Of a DNA stretch of 64,000 nucleotides, positions 26,667-37,068 are shown in pieces. The DNA is from Streptomyces sp. NBC_00539 (GTDB lineage: Bacteria > Actinomycetota > Actinomycetes > Streptomycetales > Streptomycetaceae): contig NZ_CP107811.1 of NCBI RefSeq assembly GCF_036346105.1, positions 2,920,501 to 2,984,500 on the forward strand. The letters are read 5' to 3'. Both the position numbers and the translations under genes were made by a program. The notes under the pieces are model-generated. The model was not told the DNA's origin. It made no database searches and worked only from the letters and a program-made list of their open reading frames with translations. The stretch's first letter is position 1; every line of letters begins with the position of its first letter.

Positions 26667-28286
26667 TCAACGCTCGCGCTCGACCCTACGTTCGTCCCAT
26701 ACGGGTTCCCGAGTCTCCCGTACAACACCGTCTGAACCGAAGACCAAGTAACGGTCAAATGTTCGCGCGAACCAGCGGTCGTGCGTCACGCACAGCACCG
26801 TGCCGTCGTACGCCTCCAGGCCGTCCTGGAGGGCCTCCGCCGACTCCAGGTCCAGGTTGTCGGTCGGCTCGTCCAGCAGCAGCGCGGTGGTGCCGGCCAG
26901 CTCCAGCAGCAGGATCTGGAACCGCGCCTGCTGGCCGCCCGACAGCTTCTCGAACGGCTGCTCCGCCTGCCGCTCCAGCTCGTAGCGGCGCAGGGCCCCC
27001 ATCGCCTGGCCCAGGGGCTTGGCCGCCTCCGTCCACAGGATGTCGACGAGCGTGCGGCCGAACAGCTCCGGATGGGCGTGCGTCTGCGCGAAGTGGCCGG
27101 GAACCACCCGTGCGCCCAGCTTCCAGTCACCGGTGTGCTTGACGTCCTCGCCCGCCAGCAGCCGCAGGAAGTGCGACTTGCCGGAGCCGTTCGAGCCCAG
27201 CACCGCGACCCGCTCCCCGTAGAAGACCTCCAGCGAGAACGGCTTCATCAGGCCGGTCAGCTCCAGGTTCTCCACCGTCAGCGCGCGCACGCCCGTACGG
27301 CCGCCCTTGAGCCGCATCGTGATGTCCTGCTCCCGCGGCGGCTCCGGCGGCGGGCCGGCTTCCTCGAACTTCTGGAAGCGGGTCTGCATCGCCCGGTAGC
27401 GCGAGGCCATGTCGGGGCTGCTCGCGGCCTGGTTGCGCAGCCGCAGCACCAGCGCCTTCAGCCGGGCGTGCTCCTCGTCCCAGCGCCGCTTGAGCTCCTC
27501 GAAACGGGCGAAGCGCTCCTTGCGGGCCTCGTGGTAGGTGCCGAAACCCGCGCCGTGCACCCAGACGTCGGAGCCCATCGGGCTCGCCTCCAGGCTGATG
27601 ATCTTCTGGGCGGCCTGGGTCAGCAGCTCCCGGTCGTGGCTGATGAACAGCACCGTCTTGCGCGTCGCGCGCAGCTGCTCCTCGAGCCACCGCTTGCCGG
27701 GCACGTCGAGGTAGTTGTCGGGTTCGTCGAGCAGCAGCACCTCGTCCGGGCCCCGCAGCAGCGCCTCCAGGACGAGCCGCTTCTGCTCACCGCCCGACAG
27801 CGTGCGCACCTCCCGGAACTGCGCCTTGTCGTACGGCATCCCCAGCGCTGCCGTGGTGCAGACGTCCCACAGGGTCTCCGCCTCGTAGCCCTGGACGTCG
27901 GCCCAGTCGCTGAGCGCCTGCGCGTACGCCATCTGGGCGGCCTCGTCGTCCACCGTCATGATCAGGTGCTCGGCCCGGTCCACGGCCCCCGCCGCCTCCC
28001 GGATCCGCGGCTGGGCCACCGAGACCAGCAGGTCGCGGACGGTCGTCTCGTCCCGGACCGAGCCCACGAACTGTGACATCACCCCGAGGCCGCCGCTGAC
28101 GGTGACCGACCCGCCGTGCGGCTGGAGCTCGCCCGAGATCAGCTTGAGCAGGGTGGTCTTGCCGGCCCCGTTCGCCCCCACCAGGGCGACGACCGACCCC
28201 TCCCCCACGCGGAAGGAGACGTCGGGGAGCAGCACCCGCCCGTCGGGAAGGTAGTACTCCAGGTGGCTGGCTTCGAGATGTCCCAT
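26667..28286 (-). CDS. ABC-F family ATPase
   Basis: Soluble tandem ATP-binding-cassette protein of 539 residues without membrane domains. First domain: Walker A GANGAGKT (37-44) and signature LSGGEQKRLVLEALL; second: GSNGSGKS and LSGGQQARFQILLLEL, each followed by LLLDEP. A charged linker rich in Arg/Lys (EARKERFARFEELKRRWDEE) separates them. ABC-F proteins bind the ribosome E site and act as translation factors or antibiotic-resistance factors; which applies here is not known. ATG 28286 gives the usual N-terminus; ATG 28295 is three codons longer. It follows truA by 53 bases. Confidence 0.88.
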   Translation of the reverse strand: MGHLEASHLEYYLPDGRVLLPDVSFRVGEGSVVALVGANGAGKTTLLKLISGELQPHGGSVTVSGGLGVMSQFVGSVRDETTVRDLLVSVAQPRIREAAGAVDRAEHLIMTVDDEAAQMAYAQALSDWADVQGYEAETLWDVCTTAALGMPYDKAQFREVRTLSGGEQKRLVLEALLRGPDEVLLLDEPDNYLDVPGKRWLEEQLRATRKTVLFISHDRELLTQAAQKIISLEASPMGSDVWVHGAGFGTYHEARKERFARFEELKRRWDEEHARLKALVLRLRNQAASSPDMASRYRAMQTRFQKFEEAGPPPEPPREQDITMRLKGGRTGVRALTVENLELTGLMKPFSLEVFYGERVAVLGSNGSGKSHFLRLLAGEDVKHTGDWKLGARVVPGHFAQTHAHPELFGRTLVDILWTEAAKPLGQAMGALRRYELERQAEQPFEKLSGGQQARFQILLLELAGTTALLLDEPTDNLDLESAEALQDGLEAYDGTVLCVTHDRWFARTFDRYLVFGSDGVVRETREPVWDERRVERER

Positions 28287-28339
28287 GGGGCGCATTGTCC
28301 AGGCCGGGCCGCGATCCGCCCAAATGGATTAGCCGGCGC

Positions 28340-29191
28340 TCAGCAGCAGCCGGCTCCCGGCAGGGTGCGCATGTTGCGCGCTTCCTTGCTGCGGGCCGCC
28401 AGGAGCTCGTCGGCCGGGTAGCCGACCTCCTCCAGCGTGAGGCCGTGGGGCTTGACCACGTGCACCGAGGAATCCCGTACGGCGGCCCTCAGCACCTCGC
28501 CGGGCCAGCTCACGGGCCGGTGCCCGTCACCCACGTGCAGCATCGCGCCGACCAGCGAGCGGACCATGTTGTGGCAGAACGCGTCGGCGCGCACCGTGGC
28601 GGTGATGACGCCGTCCTGCGCGCGTTCCCAGCTGAGCTGCTGGAGCGTGCGGATGGTCGTGGCGCCCTCGCGCTTCTTGCAGTACGCGGCGAAGTCGTGC
28701 TCGCCGAGCAGCGCGGTGGAGGCCTCGTTCATGGCGTCCACGTCCAGCGGCCACTGGTGCCACAGCACGTGCCCGCGGCGCAGCGGGTCCACCCCGGCCT
28801 GGTGGTCGCCCACCCGGTAGGCGTAGCGGCGCCAGACGGCCGAGAACCGGGCGTTGAAGCCCTCGGGGGCCTGCGCGGCCTTCCACACCCGTACGTCGTG
28901 CGGCAGCCGCCCCGCGAGGCGGCGCAGCAGCTTGTCCTGGTGCTCCGCCCACACCTCTTCGCGTACGTCGAACTGGGCGACCTGCCCGCGCGCGTGCACG
29001 CCGGCATCGGTCCGCCCGGCCACGGTCAGCTCCACCGGCTCCGGCAGCCGCATCACGGTCCGCAGGGCCGACTCCAGCTCCCCCTGTACGGTCCGCAGCT
29101 CGCGCTGCTTCGCCCAGCCGGAGAAGTCCTTGCCGTCGTACGACAGGTCCAGCCGTACCCGGACGTGCCCGGGCTCCACCTCGTCACTCAC
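28340..29191 (-). CDS. truA: tRNA pseudouridine(38-40) synthase TruA
   Basis: Isomerises uridines 38-40 in the tRNA anticodon stem. The 283-residue enzyme has the [17 protein letters not shown] opening, the catalytic Asp62 in GRTDAGVHA, and a conserved [14 protein letters not shown] segment. It starts at GTG 29191. It sits just past the alpha operon, separated from rplQ by a strong hairpin. A C-terminal GAGCC adds two cysteines not needed for the reaction. Confidence 0.95.
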   Translation of the reverse strand: MSDEVEPGHVRVRLDLSYDGKDFSGWAKQRELRTVQGELESALRTVMRLPEPVELTVAGRTDAGVHARGQVAQFDVREEVWAEHQDKLLRRLAGRLPHDVRVWKAAQAPEGFNARFSAVWRRYAYRVGDHQAGVDPLRRGHVLWHQWPLDVDAMNEASTALLGEHDFAAYCKKREGATTIRTLQQLSWERAQDGVITATVRADAFCHNMVRSLVGAMLHVGDGHRPVSWPGEVLRAAVRDSSVHVVKPHGLTLEEVGYPADELLAARSKEARNMRTLPGAGCC

Positions 29192-29230
29192 GTGAGTGAT
29201 CCTCTCAGCTGCGTCTTTCGAACGAATGCA

Positions 29231-29265
29231 GAACGGGCCCGCCCCGGGAAGGGGCGGGCCCGTTC
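29231..29265 (-). terminator. Terminator after rplQ
   Basis: Perfect 15-base stem (29251-29265 with 29231-29245) and five-base loop, in the gap after rplQ. It marks the end of the S10-spc-alpha cluster transcript. Confidence 0.82.
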
Positions 29266-29300
29266 AGAGCCGATCAAGCAAGCTCGATCCCAGAACGGGA

Positions 29301-29768
29301 TCAGGCCTCCTTGGTCTCCTCGGCGGCGGGAGCCTCGGCCACGGCCTCGGCGTCCTTCGCGGCACGCTTGGTGGCGGCCTCGGCCTCACCAGTGGCCTGC
29401 TGCGCGACCGTCAGGGCCTCGACCAGCTCGATGACCGCCATCGGGGCGTTGTCGCCACGACGGTTGCCGATCTTGGTGATGCGCGTGTAACCACCGGGGC
29501 GGTTCTCGTAGCGCGGGGCGATCTCGGTGAACAGCGTGTGCACGATGCTCTTGTCCGTGATCGTCTGCAGCACCAGGCGACGGTTGTGGATGTCGCCCTT
29601 CTTGGCCTTGGTGACCAGACGCTCGGCGTAGGGACGCAGGCGACGGGCCTTGGCCTCGGTGGTGGTGATGCGGCCGTGCTCGAAGAGCGCCTTCGCGAGG
29701 TTCGCGAGGAGGTGCTTCTCGTGCGCGGCGCTGCCGCCCAGGCGGGCACCCTTTGCGGGACGCGGCAT
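29301..29768 (-). CDS. rplQ: 50S ribosomal protein L17
   Basis: Large-subunit protein, 155 residues: standard L17 core with [20 protein letters not shown] and [22 protein letters not shown], then an Ala/Glu/Lys-rich disordered tail of about 35 residues, usual in actinobacteria. Last gene of the alpha operon, 139 bases after rpoA. Confidence 0.97.
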   Translation of the reverse strand: MPRPAKGARLGGSAAHEKHLLANLAKALFEHGRITTTEAKARRLRPYAERLVTKAKKGDIHNRRLVLQTITDKSIVHTLFTEIAPRYENRPGGYTRITKIGNRRGDNAPMAVIELVEALTVAQQATGEAEAATKRAAKDAEAVAEAPAAEETKEA

Positions 29769-29907
29769 GGTGTTACTCCTTCATATCTGCACCGGCCGTG
29801 TCAGGTACCGGTGTCAGTTCCCCCGGAGCGGCTGCCCCGGGAAAGTCTCGATCAAGCCGTCGCCGGCGACGCGGGCCGAAGACCTCGGCCGCCGGCGACG
29901 GGAAGAA

Positions 29908-30930
29908 TCAGTACTGCTCGGTCTCGACGAAACCGGCGTCCGCGTCGTCGTCGGCGCCGAAGGCGTCGGCGGCGGCGGTCGGGTCGAATCCGGGCGGGCT
30001 GTCCTTGAGGGCCAGGCCCATGCCGGCCAGCTTCGCCTTGACCTCGTCGATCGACTTCGCACCGAAGTTGCGGATGTCGAGCAGGTCGGCCTCGGAGCGG
30101 GCGACGAGCTCACCCACGGAGTGGATGCCCTCGCGCTTGAGGCAGTTGTACGAGCGGACCGTGAGCTCCAGCTCCTCGATCGGCAGCGCCAGGTCGGCGG
30201 CCAGGGCCGCGTCCGTCGGCGAGGGGCCCATGTCGATGCCCTCGGCGTCGATGTTGAGCTCGCGGGCCAGACCGAACAGCTCGACCAGGGTCTTGCCGGC
30301 GGACGCCATGGCGTCGCGCGGGCGCATGGCCTGCTTGGTCTCGACGTCGACGATCAGCTTGTCGAAGTCGGTGCGCTGCTCGACTCGGGTCGCCTCGACC
30401 TTGTAGGTGACCTTGAGGACCGGGCTGTAGATGGAGTCGACCGGGATGCGGCCGATCTCCTGGCCCAGCTGCTTGTTCTGCACGGCGGAGACGTAGCCGC
30501 GACCGCGCTCGACGGTCAGCTCCATTTCCAGCTTGCCCTTGCCGTTGAGCGTGGCGAGGACCAGGTCCGGGTTGTGCACCTCGACACCGGCCGGGGGCGC
30601 GATGTCGGCAGCGGTGACCAGGCCGGGACCCTGCTTGCGCAGGTACATCACGACCGGCTCGTCGTGCTCCGAGGAGACGACCAGCTGCTTGATGTTGAGG
30701 ATGATGTCGGTGACGTCTTCCTTGACGCCCGGCACGGTGGTGAACTCGTGCAGGACGCCGTCCACGCGGATGCTGGTGACGGCGGCACCCGGGATGGAGG
30801 ACAGGAGCGTGCGGCGCAGGGAGTTGCCGAGGGTGTAGCCGAAGCCCGGCTCCAGCGGCTCGATCACGAACCGCGAGCGGTACTCGTCTACGACCTCTTC
30901 GGTCAGCGAGGGACGCTGAGCGATAAGCAT
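29908..30930 (-). CDS. rpoA: RNA polymerase alpha subunit
   Basis: Scaffold of RNA polymerase assembly and target of activators. The 340-residue chain has the N-terminal dimerisation domain ([20 protein letters not shown], about 1-230) and a C-terminal DNA-binding domain with [16 protein letters not shown] and [15 protein letters not shown], then an acidic tail. ATG start. It lies between rpsK and rplQ, the normal place. Confidence 0.98.
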   Translation of the reverse strand: MLIAQRPSLTEEVVDEYRSRFVIEPLEPGFGYTLGNSLRRTLLSSIPGAAVTSIRVDGVLHEFTTVPGVKEDVTDIILNIKQLVVSSEHDEPVVMYLRKQGPGLVTAADIAPPAGVEVHNPDLVLATLNGKGKLEMELTVERGRGYVSAVQNKQLGQEIGRIPVDSIYSPVLKVTYKVEATRVEQRTDFDKLIVDVETKQAMRPRDAMASAGKTLVELFGLARELNIDAEGIDMGPSPTDAALAADLALPIEELELTVRSYNCLKREGIHSVGELVARSEADLLDIRNFGAKSIDEVKAKLAGMGLALKDSPPGFDPTAAADAFGADDDADAGFVETEQY

Positions 30931-31001
30931 GTCTGTGTTCCTTCAGTCGTGGACGCCCACTATTTGACGCCCGACATGTACTGCTGGGTACTGCAAGGGT
31001 A

Positions 31002-31036
31002 CGGGCGGCACGGCCCCCGAAGGGGTCGTACCGCCC
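31002..31036 (-). other. Hairpin in the rpsK-rpoA gap
   Basis: Sixteen-base imperfect stem (two wobble pairs) with a short loop. No T run follows. It could attenuate, or mark processing, between the ribosomal genes and rpoA. Confidence 0.45.
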
Positions 31037-31070
31037 GGACACTCAAAGACGCACAGGCGCGTCCGTCGCG

Positions 31071-31475
31071 TCAGACGCGGCGGCGCTTCGGCGGGCGGCA
31101 GCCGTTGTGCGGGGTGGGGGTGACGTCCTGGATGGAGCCGACCTCCAGGCCGGTGGCCTGCAGGGAGCGGATCGCGGTCTCACGGCCGGAGCCGGGACCC
31201 TTGACGAAGACGTCAACCTTGCGCATGCCGTGCTCCTGCGCGCGGCGGGCGGCCGACTCGGCGGCCATCTGCGCGGCGAAGGGGGTGGACTTGCGCGAGC
31301 CCTTGAAGCCGACGTGGCCGGCGGAGGCCCAGGAGATCACGTTGCCCGAGGGGTCGGTGATCGAGACGATGGTGTTGTTGAACGTGCTCTTGATGTGGGC
31401 GTGCCCGTGAGCGACGTTCTTCTTTTCCTTGCGGCGCACCTTCTTGGCAGCGCCCTGACGACCCTTGGGGGGCAT
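31071..31475 (-). CDS. rpsK: 30S ribosomal protein S11
   Basis: Platform protein of the 30S subunit, 134 residues, with [20 protein letters not shown] and the closing [20 protein letters not shown] start, 54 bases after rpsM in the alpha operon. Confidence 0.98.
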   Translation of the reverse strand: MPPKGRQGAAKKVRRKEKKNVAHGHAHIKSTFNNTIVSITDPSGNVISWASAGHVGFKGSRKSTPFAAQMAAESAARRAQEHGMRKVDVFVKGPGSGRETAIRSLQATGLEVGSIQDVTPTPHNGCRPPKRRRV

Positions 31476-31529
31476 CTAAATCTCCTACGGGAGGTGGTCG
31501 GTCCTACAGCGCAAGACCGCTGAACAGGA

Positions 31530-31910
31530 CTACTTCTTGCCCGGCTTCTTCTTACCGGCGATCGCGCGACGCGGGCCCTTGCGGGTACGCGCGTTCGTGC
31601 TGGTGCGCTGACCGTGCACCGGCAGGCCACGACGGTGGCGGATGCCCTGGTAGCACTGGATCTCGACCTTGCGACGGATGTCGGCCTGGATCTCGCGGCG
31701 GAGGTCACCCTCGGTGCGGAGGTTGGCGTCCACGTACTCGCGGATCTTGACCAGGTCCTCTTCGGCCAGGTCACGAACGCGGGTGTTCGGGTTCACGCCG
31801 GTGGAGGCGAGGATCTCCTTGGACCGGGTGCGCCCGATACCGAAGACGTAGGTGAGTGCGATCTCCACACGCTTTTCGCGCGGGATGTCAACACCGGAAA
31901 CGCGTGCCAT
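31530..31910 (-). CDS. rpsM: 30S ribosomal protein S13
   Basis: Head protein of the 30S subunit contacting the 50S and P-site tRNA; 126 residues with [20 protein letters not shown] and [20 protein letters not shown], ending in a basic KKKPGKK tail. It is 199 bases from rpmJ, a gap that may carry a promoter, although I could not pick clear elements. Confidence 0.98.
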   Translation of the reverse strand: MARVSGVDIPREKRVEIALTYVFGIGRTRSKEILASTGVNPNTRVRDLAEEDLVKIREYVDANLRTEGDLRREIQADIRRKVEIQCYQGIRHRRGLPVHGQRTSTNARTRKGPRRAIAGKKKPGKK

Positions 31911-32109
31911 TCAATGGCTCCTGTGTGTTCGGGGGTCTTCCGCAGAACCGTTCCCGACCGCCGACCACTCCTGATGGGTGGTGGTACGTCCGGGTCCCCG
32001 GCCCCCGCCGGAGGTGCCGCCGGCCCCGTACAGGGCTGGGCGGGTTCTGCGTATGTACGTTTTCTTACGTCGCGCGAAGAACTGCGGAAGGCAGGTCGGT
32101 CGGCGTGCG

Positions 32110-32223
32110 TCAGCCCTGGCGCTGCTTGTGGCGCAGGTTGTCGCAGATGACCATGACCCGACCGTGACGGCGGATCACCTTGCACTTGTCGCAGATCTTC
32201 TTGACGCTCGGCTTGACCTTCAT
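32110..32223 (-). CDS. rpmJ: 50S ribosomal protein L36 (zinc-binding form)
   Basis: Very short protein of 37 residues, [20 protein letters not shown] at the start. The CxxC...C...H zinc ribbon ([14 protein letters not shown]) shows this is the zinc-containing form; streptomycetes usually keep a zinc-free paralogue elsewhere under zinc control (family knowledge). Longer in-frame upstream starts are rejected because the mature sequence begins at the ATG 32223. Confidence 0.97.
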   Translation of the reverse strand: MKVKPSVKKICDKCKVIRRHGRVMVICDNLRHKQRQG

Positions 32224-32296
32224 GTGGGTGAGGTTCTCCGGGTCAGTGCCACCACCCGCGCCGGACCAGACGTCCGGTCGGGAGTGAGGACAAGAT

Positions 32297-32518
32297 CTAC
32301 TTGTATCGGTAGACGATCCGGCCACGCGTCAGGTCGTACGGAGACAGCTCCACCACGACCCGGTCATCGGGAAGGATACGGATGTAGTGCATCCGCATCT
32401 TGCCGCTGATGTGCGCGAGGACCTTGTGACCGTTCTGCAGTTCCACCTTGAACATCGCGTTCGGGAGGGACTCGATCACGGTGCCCTCGATCTCGATGGC
32501 ACCTTGCTTCTTGGCCAC
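32297..32518 (-). CDS. infA: Translation initiation factor IF-1
   Basis: OB-fold factor of 73 residues that blocks the ribosomal A site during initiation. Sequence [20 protein letters not shown] to [13 protein letters not shown] is full length. GTG start at 32518. A 184-base gap to map upstream may hold a promoter (a TAGACT -10-like hexamer lies at 32604-32599, but no good -35 was found). Confidence 0.97.
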   Translation of the reverse strand: MAKKQGAIEIEGTVIESLPNAMFKVELQNGHKVLAHISGKMRMHYIRILPDDRVVVELSPYDLTRGRIVYRYK

Positions 32519-32702
32519 GCTTCGCCCTTCGAATCGGCTACCTTGATCAGCTCCATGCTTCGCATGAGGACATGCGGATGCAAAGGAGCCGACGAGTCAG
32601 TCTACGGCAGGGCCCCCAGAAAGACGAATCCGGAAAGTTTGCCCCACAGGGTAGATCATTAACCGGGCGGCACCTCTTCCCCGTGCCGCCCGCACGGCGC
32701 TG

Positions 32703-33539
32703 CTAGCCCAGCGGGTCCGGCGCCGTCGTGATGCCGTACTCCGCCAGCTTCGCCTTGCCGCAGTCCGGGCTGGTCAGGACGATCGGGCCCTCTTCGGTCA
32801 GGGCGATCGAGTGCTCCCAGTGGGAGGACCAGGTCCCGTCCGTGGTGATGACCGTCCAGTCGTCCGCCAGGACCTCCGTGTGGGCGGTGCCCAGCGAGAC
32901 CATCGGCTCGATCGCCAGGCAGACGCCCGGGACGAGCTTGATGCCCTTGCCCCGCTTGCGCGAGACGTAGTTCAGCAGGTGCGGGTCCATGTGCATCTCG
33001 GAGCCGATGCCGTGGCCGCCGTAGTCCTCGATGATCCCGTACTTGCCGGTGGCCGGACGCGGCTGGCGGCGGATGTAGCCCTCGATCGCCTTCGAGATGT
33101 CCACCAGGCGGTTGCCGAGCTTCATCGCGGCGATGCCCGCCCACATCGACTCCTCGGTCACCCGCGACAGCTGGATGAGCTCCGGAGCGTGACCGGTGCC
33201 CACGAAGGCCGTGTACGCCGCGTCGCCGTGCCAGCCGTCCACGATCGCGCCGGCGTCGATCGAGATGATGTCGCCGTCCTTGAGGACCGTCTTGTCGTCC
33301 GGGATGCCGTGGACGACGACCTCGTTCACCGACGTGCAGATCGTCGCGGGGAAACCGCCGTAACCGAGGAAGTTCGACTTCGCGCCGGCGTCCGCGATGA
33401 CCTTGCGGGCCACCATGTCCAGGTCCCGGGTCGTGGCGCCGGGCACGGCCGCCTCACGGGTCGCCGCGTGGATCGCGGCGACGACCAGCCCCGCCTCGCG
33501 CATCTTCGCGATCTGCTCGGGCGTCTTGAGCTGCACCAT
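32703..33539 (-). CDS. map: Type I methionine aminopeptidase
   Basis: Removes the initiator methionine from nascent proteins. The 278-residue pita-bread enzyme has the metal-binding pattern of the family (SIDAGAIVDGWHGDAAYTA, GGHGIGSEMHMDP, AIEPM) including two Asp, His and two Glu ligands. ATG 33539 with GGAAGG seven bases upstream. It is 91 bases after adk, with a hairpin between them. Streptomyces usually have more than one map gene. Confidence 0.96.
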   Translation of the reverse strand: MVQLKTPEQIAKMREAGLVVAAIHAATREAAVPGATTRDLDMVARKVIADAGAKSNFLGYGGFPATICTSVNEVVVHGIPDDKTVLKDGDIISIDAGAIVDGWHGDAAYTAFVGTGHAPELIQLSRVTEESMWAGIAAMKLGNRLVDISKAIEGYIRRQPRPATGKYGIIEDYGGHGIGSEMHMDPHLLNYVSRKRGKGIKLVPGVCLAIEPMVSLGTAHTEVLADDWTVITTDGTWSSHWEHSIALTEEGPIVLTSPDCGKAKLAEYGITTAPDPLG

Positions 33540-33578
33540 GGAACGGCCTTCCACCTTCTGAAATCGGACTTCTCAACA

Positions 33579-33615
33579 GTACGGCCGCGGTGCCCCTGGG
33601 ACACCGCGGCCGTAC
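33579..33615 (-). terminator. Hairpin between adk and map
   Basis: Perfect 14-base stem (33579-33592 with 33602-33615) enclosing nine bases. It looks like a terminator or attenuator at the end of the secY-adk unit. map would then need readthrough or its own promoter. Confidence 0.6.
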
Positions 33616-33630
33616 CTGCACGACGGGGGA

Positions 33631-34278
33631 CTACTTCTTCAAGGCGTCCATCGCGCGTCGCGTGACGTCCGCGACCTCACCGAGGGCGGGGATGGTCGAC
33701 ACGAGGCCCTGGGCCTTGTAGTAGTCGATGATCGGCTCGGTCTCCGCGTGGTAGACCGACAGCCGGTTGCGGACCGTGGCCTCGGAGTCGTCCCCGCGCT
33801 GGTACAGCTCGCCGCCGCACTGGTCGCAGACGCCGTCCGCCTTCGGCGGCGCGTACGTCACGTGGAAGACGTGCGCAGAGTCCTTGCGGCAGGTCCGGCG
33901 GCCCGCGATGCGCTTGACGACCTCGTCCTCCTCGACCTCCAGGTCGAGGACGGCGTCCAGGCCGAGCCCGGCGGCCTTGAGGATCTCGTCGAGCGCCTCG
34001 GCCTGCGAGAGGTTGCGCGGGAAGCCGTCGAGCAGGAAGCCGTTCGCGGCGTCGGGCTGCTCCATCCGGTCCTTGGCCATGCCGATGGTGACCGAGTCCG
34101 GGACGAGCTCACCCGCGTCCATGTACGACTTCGCGCTCTTGCCGAGCTCGGTGCCCTGGCTGATGTTGGCGCGGAACAGGTCACCCGTGGAGATGTGCGG
34201 GATCGACAGGTTCTTGGCGAGGAACGCGGCCTGTGTTCCCTTGCCGGCGCCGGGGGGCCCGACGAGGACGATACGCAT
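33631..34278 (-). CDS. adk: Adenylate kinase
   Basis: Balances ATP + AMP with 2 ADP. The 215-residue enzyme has P-loop GPPGAGKGTQ (about 7-16), the AMP-binding LLDGFPRN, and a long lid with CRKDSAH and CDQCGGELYQR, whose three cysteines suggest a zinc-stabilised or residual zinc lid. Its ATG overlaps the secY stop by one base (TGATG), so it is translated with secY, as in many bacteria. Confidence 0.97.
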   Translation of the reverse strand: MRIVLVGPPGAGKGTQAAFLAKNLSIPHISTGDLFRANISQGTELGKSAKSYMDAGELVPDSVTIGMAKDRMEQPDAANGFLLDGFPRNLSQAEALDEILKAAGLGLDAVLDLEVEEDEVVKRIAGRRTCRKDSAHVFHVTYAPPKADGVCDQCGGELYQRGDDSEATVRNRLSVYHAETEPIIDYYKAQGLVSTIPALGEVADVTRRAMDALKK

Positions 34279-35591
34279 CAGCGGAGGAACCCTTCGTAAT
34301 TACGCTGCTGGAGCTGGCTCTCGATCTGCTTCACGGTTTCCAGACCCACACCCACGATGATGAGGATGCTCGTCCCGCCGAACGGGAAGTTCTGGTTCGC
34401 TCCGAAGCCCGCCAACGCCATTGTCGGCACGAGAGCGATCAGACCCAGGTACAGCGACCCCGGCCAGGTGATCCGGTTGAGTACGTAGCTCAGGTACTCG
34501 GCGGTAGGCCGGCCGGCGCGGATGCCCGGGATGAACCCACCATACTTCTTCATGTTGTCTGCAACTTCCTCGGGGTTGAACGAGATCGCCACGTAGAAGA
34601 AGGCGAAGAACACGATCAGGAGGAAGTAGGCGGCGATGTAGTACGGGTGGTCGCCCTTGACGAAGTGCTTCTGGATCCAGGTCGCCCAGCCCGCCGTCGA
34701 GCCGCTGAACTGCACGACCAGTGCCGGGATGTACAGCAGCGACGAGGCGAAGATGACCGGGATGACACCGGCCTGGTTCACCTTGAGCGGGATGTAGGTC
34801 GAGGTGCCGCCGTACGCGCGGCGCCCGATCATGCGCTTCGCGTACTGGACCGGGATCCTGCGCTGCGCCTGTTCGACGAAGACGACCAGGGCCACCATGG
34901 CCAGACCGACGAGGATCACCACGCCGAACTCGACCCATCCATCAGCGATCTTGCCCTGGAGCTTGATCTGCCACATGGCGCCGATGAAGCCGGCCGCGAT
35001 CGAGATGAACATCAGGATCGACATGCCGTTGCCGATGCCGCGGTCGGTGATCAGCTCACCGAGCCACATGACGACACAGGTGCCGGCGGTCATGGTGAGC
35101 ACCATCGTGATCATGGTGAAGATCGAGCGGTCCGAGACGATCTCGGTACGGAGCTGGCAGGACCCGAAGAGCGCGCCCGTCTTGGCGGTGGCCACCAGAC
35201 CCGTGCCCTGGAGGATCGCGAGCGCGACCGTCAGGTAACGCGTGTACTGGGTGATCTTCGCCGTGCCGGACTGGCCCTCTTTCTTGAGGTTCTCCAGCTT
35301 CGGGATGACCACGGTCAGCAGCTGCAGGATGATGCTCGCCGTGATGTACGGCATGATTCCGAGCGCGAAGATCGTGATCTGCAGCAGTGCGCCACCGCTG
35401 AACATGTTGACGAGGCCGAACAGGCTGTTGCCGGTCCCTGCCTGGTCCACACAGAACTGAACGTTCTTGTAGTTCACGCCGGGGACCGGGATGTGGGACC
35501 CGAGGCGGAACAGCACGATGATGGCGAGCGTGAAGAGCAGCTTCTTGCGCAGGTCGGGCGTCTTGAACGCCCGGGCGAACGCGGTGAGCAC
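34278..35591 (-). CDS. secY: Preprotein translocase subunit SecY
   Basis: Channel-forming subunit of the general secretion translocon in the cytoplasmic membrane. The 437-residue protein has the ten-helix pattern, opening AFARAFKTPDLRKKLLFTLA and including LFGLVNMFSGGALLQITIFA and GGTSILIIVGVGLETVKQIE. It starts at GTG 35591 with AGGAGG four bases upstream. A 186-base gap and hairpin separate it from rplO, so it may have its own promoter. Confidence 0.97.
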   Translation of the reverse strand: MLTAFARAFKTPDLRKKLLFTLAIIVLFRLGSHIPVPGVNYKNVQFCVDQAGTGNSLFGLVNMFSGGALLQITIFALGIMPYITASIILQLLTVVIPKLENLKKEGQSGTAKITQYTRYLTVALAILQGTGLVATAKTGALFGSCQLRTEIVSDRSIFTMITMVLTMTAGTCVVMWLGELITDRGIGNGMSILMFISIAAGFIGAMWQIKLQGKIADGWVEFGVVILVGLAMVALVVFVEQAQRRIPVQYAKRMIGRRAYGGTSTYIPLKVNQAGVIPVIFASSLLYIPALVVQFSGSTAGWATWIQKHFVKGDHPYYIAAYFLLIVFFAFFYVAISFNPEEVADNMKKYGGFIPGIRAGRPTAEYLSYVLNRITWPGSLYLGLIALVPTMALAGFGANQNFPFGGTSILIIVGVGLETVKQIESQLQQRNYEGFLR

Positions 35592-35711
35592 GGTGCCTCC
35601 TGCGACCCCCGCGCTACTGCGTCAGAGGTGACGGTCTGAGGGATCGGTGAATACGTACAAGCAAAGGTGCAGGCCACCTTACCGGCGACTGCGCCCCCCG
35701 TGGAACGACCA

Positions 35712-35745
35712 ACCGGGGATGCCCCATATGTGAGGCATCCCCGGT
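35712..35745 (-). terminator. Hairpin between rplO and secY
   Basis: Perfect 12-base stem (ACCGGGGATGCC and complement) with a ten-base loop, 32 bases after the rplO stop. Probably a terminator or attenuator at the end of the spc ribosomal genes. Confidence 0.7.
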
Positions 35746-35777
35746 CGGGTTTCAGCTATTTGTCACGTGGGTTCGTC

Positions 35778-36233
35778 TTAGACGAGCTCGGTGACGGTGC
35801 CGCCGGCAGCGGCGATCTTCTCCTTGGCGGAGGCGGAAACGGCGTCAACCGAAACCGTCAGCGCCACGGAGATCTCGCCCTGGCCCAGGACCTTGACGAG
35901 GCTGTTCTTGCGCACCGCGCCCTTGGCGACCAGGTCGGCCACCGTGACCTCTCCACCCTCGGGGTAGAGAGCGCCGAGCTTGTCCAGGTTGACGACCTGG
36001 AACTCGGTGCGGAACGGGTTCTTGAAGCCCTTGAGCTTCGGCAGGCGCATGTGGAGGGGCATCTGCCCACCCTCGAAGCGCTGCGGGATCTGGTAACGGG
36101 CCTTCTGGCCCTTCGTACCACGACCGGCCGTCTTACCCTTCGACGCCTCACCACGACCGACACGGGTCTTCGCGGTCTTGGCGCCGGGGGCGGGACGGAG
36201 GTTGTGGGCCTTCAGCGGGCTGTTCTCAGCCAT
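35778..36233 (-). CDS. rplO: 50S ribosomal protein L15
   Basis: Late-assembly 50S protein, 151 residues, with [30 protein letters not shown] and the closing AGGTVTELV. Two bases after rpmD, so coupled. Confidence 0.97.
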   Translation of the reverse strand: MAENSPLKAHNLRPAPGAKTAKTRVGRGEASKGKTAGRGTKGQKARYQIPQRFEGGQMPLHMRLPKLKGFKNPFRTEFQVVNLDKLGALYPEGGEVTVADLVAKGAVRKNSLVKVLGQGEISVALTVSVDAVSASAKEKIAAAGGTVTELV

Positions 36234-36235
36234 GA

Positions 36236-36418
36236 TTAGTCAACCTCCTCAACCGTCACGAGGTGGCGGACGGTCTGCACCATTCCGCGGAACTCGGGGC
36301 GGTCCTCCTTGACGACCACGTCGTTCAGGCGCTTGAGCCCGAGCGAACGCAGAGTGTCGCGGTGGTTCTGCTTGCTGCCGATGTACGACTTCGTCTGCGT
36401 GATCTTGAGGCGAGCCAT
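36236..36418 (-). CDS. rpmD: 50S ribosomal protein L30
   Basis: Short 60-residue protein beginning [20 protein letters not shown] and ending [10 protein letters not shown]. Its ATG overlaps the rpsE stop by one base (TAATG). Longer in-frame starts inside rpsE are rejected. Confidence 0.97.
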   Translation of the reverse strand: MARLKITQTKSYIGSKQNHRDTLRSLGLKRLNDVVVKEDRPEFRGMVQTVRHLVTVEEVD

Positions 36419-37023
36419 TACGCAGCACCCGCCCCGGCACGCGCACGAAGCAGGGCCGCGGGGGCGACGTCCTCGAGGGGCAGACCACGGCGAGCCGCGA
36501 TCTCCTCGGGACGCTGCAGGCCCTTGAGGGCCGCCACGGTCGCGTGCACGATGTTGATCGCGTTGGAAGAGCCGAGCGACTTCGACAGGATGTCGTGAAC
36601 GCCGGCGCACTCCAGAACGGCGCGCACCGGGCCACCGGCGATAACACCGGTACCGGGGGAAGCCGGCTTCAGCAGCACGACGCCCGCAGCGCGCTCGCCC
36701 GTGATCGGGTGAGGGATGGTGCCCTGGATGCGCGGAACCTTGAAGAAGTTCTTCTTGGCTTCCTCGACACCCTTGGCGATGGCCGCGGGAACTTCCTTGG
36801 CCTTGCCGTAACCGACACCTACAGTGCCGTCACCGTCGCCCACCACGACCAGCGCGGTGAAGCTGAAGCGGCGACCACCCTTGACAACCTTGGCGACGCG
36901 GTTGATCGCGACAACGCGCTCAACGTAAGCGGTCTTCTCGGCGGCAGGGCCACCGTCGCGACCCTTCCGGTCCCGCCGCTCGCCGCCACCGGCACCGCTT
37001 CCGCGGCGCTGGGGTCCAGCCAT
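36418..37023 (-). CDS. rpsE: 30S ribosomal protein S5
   Basis: Decoding-fidelity protein of the 30S subunit, 201 residues. A Gly/Arg-rich N-terminus precedes the double-stranded RNA-binding domain ([20 protein letters not shown]) and the [15 protein letters not shown] segment. Forty-five bases after rplR. Confidence 0.97.
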   Translation of the reverse strand: MAGPQRRGSGAGGGERRDRKGRDGGPAAEKTAYVERVVAINRVAKVVKGGRRFSFTALVVVGDGDGTVGVGYGKAKEVPAAIAKGVEEAKKNFFKVPRIQGTIPHPITGERAAGVVLLKPASPGTGVIAGGPVRAVLECAGVHDILSKSLGSSNAINIVHATVAALKGLQRPEEIAARRGLPLEDVAPAALLRARAGAGAA

Positions 37024-37068
37024 TGGATTACCTCTCTCTGTTACGTCCGTGAGTCCCGGAACCGGGGC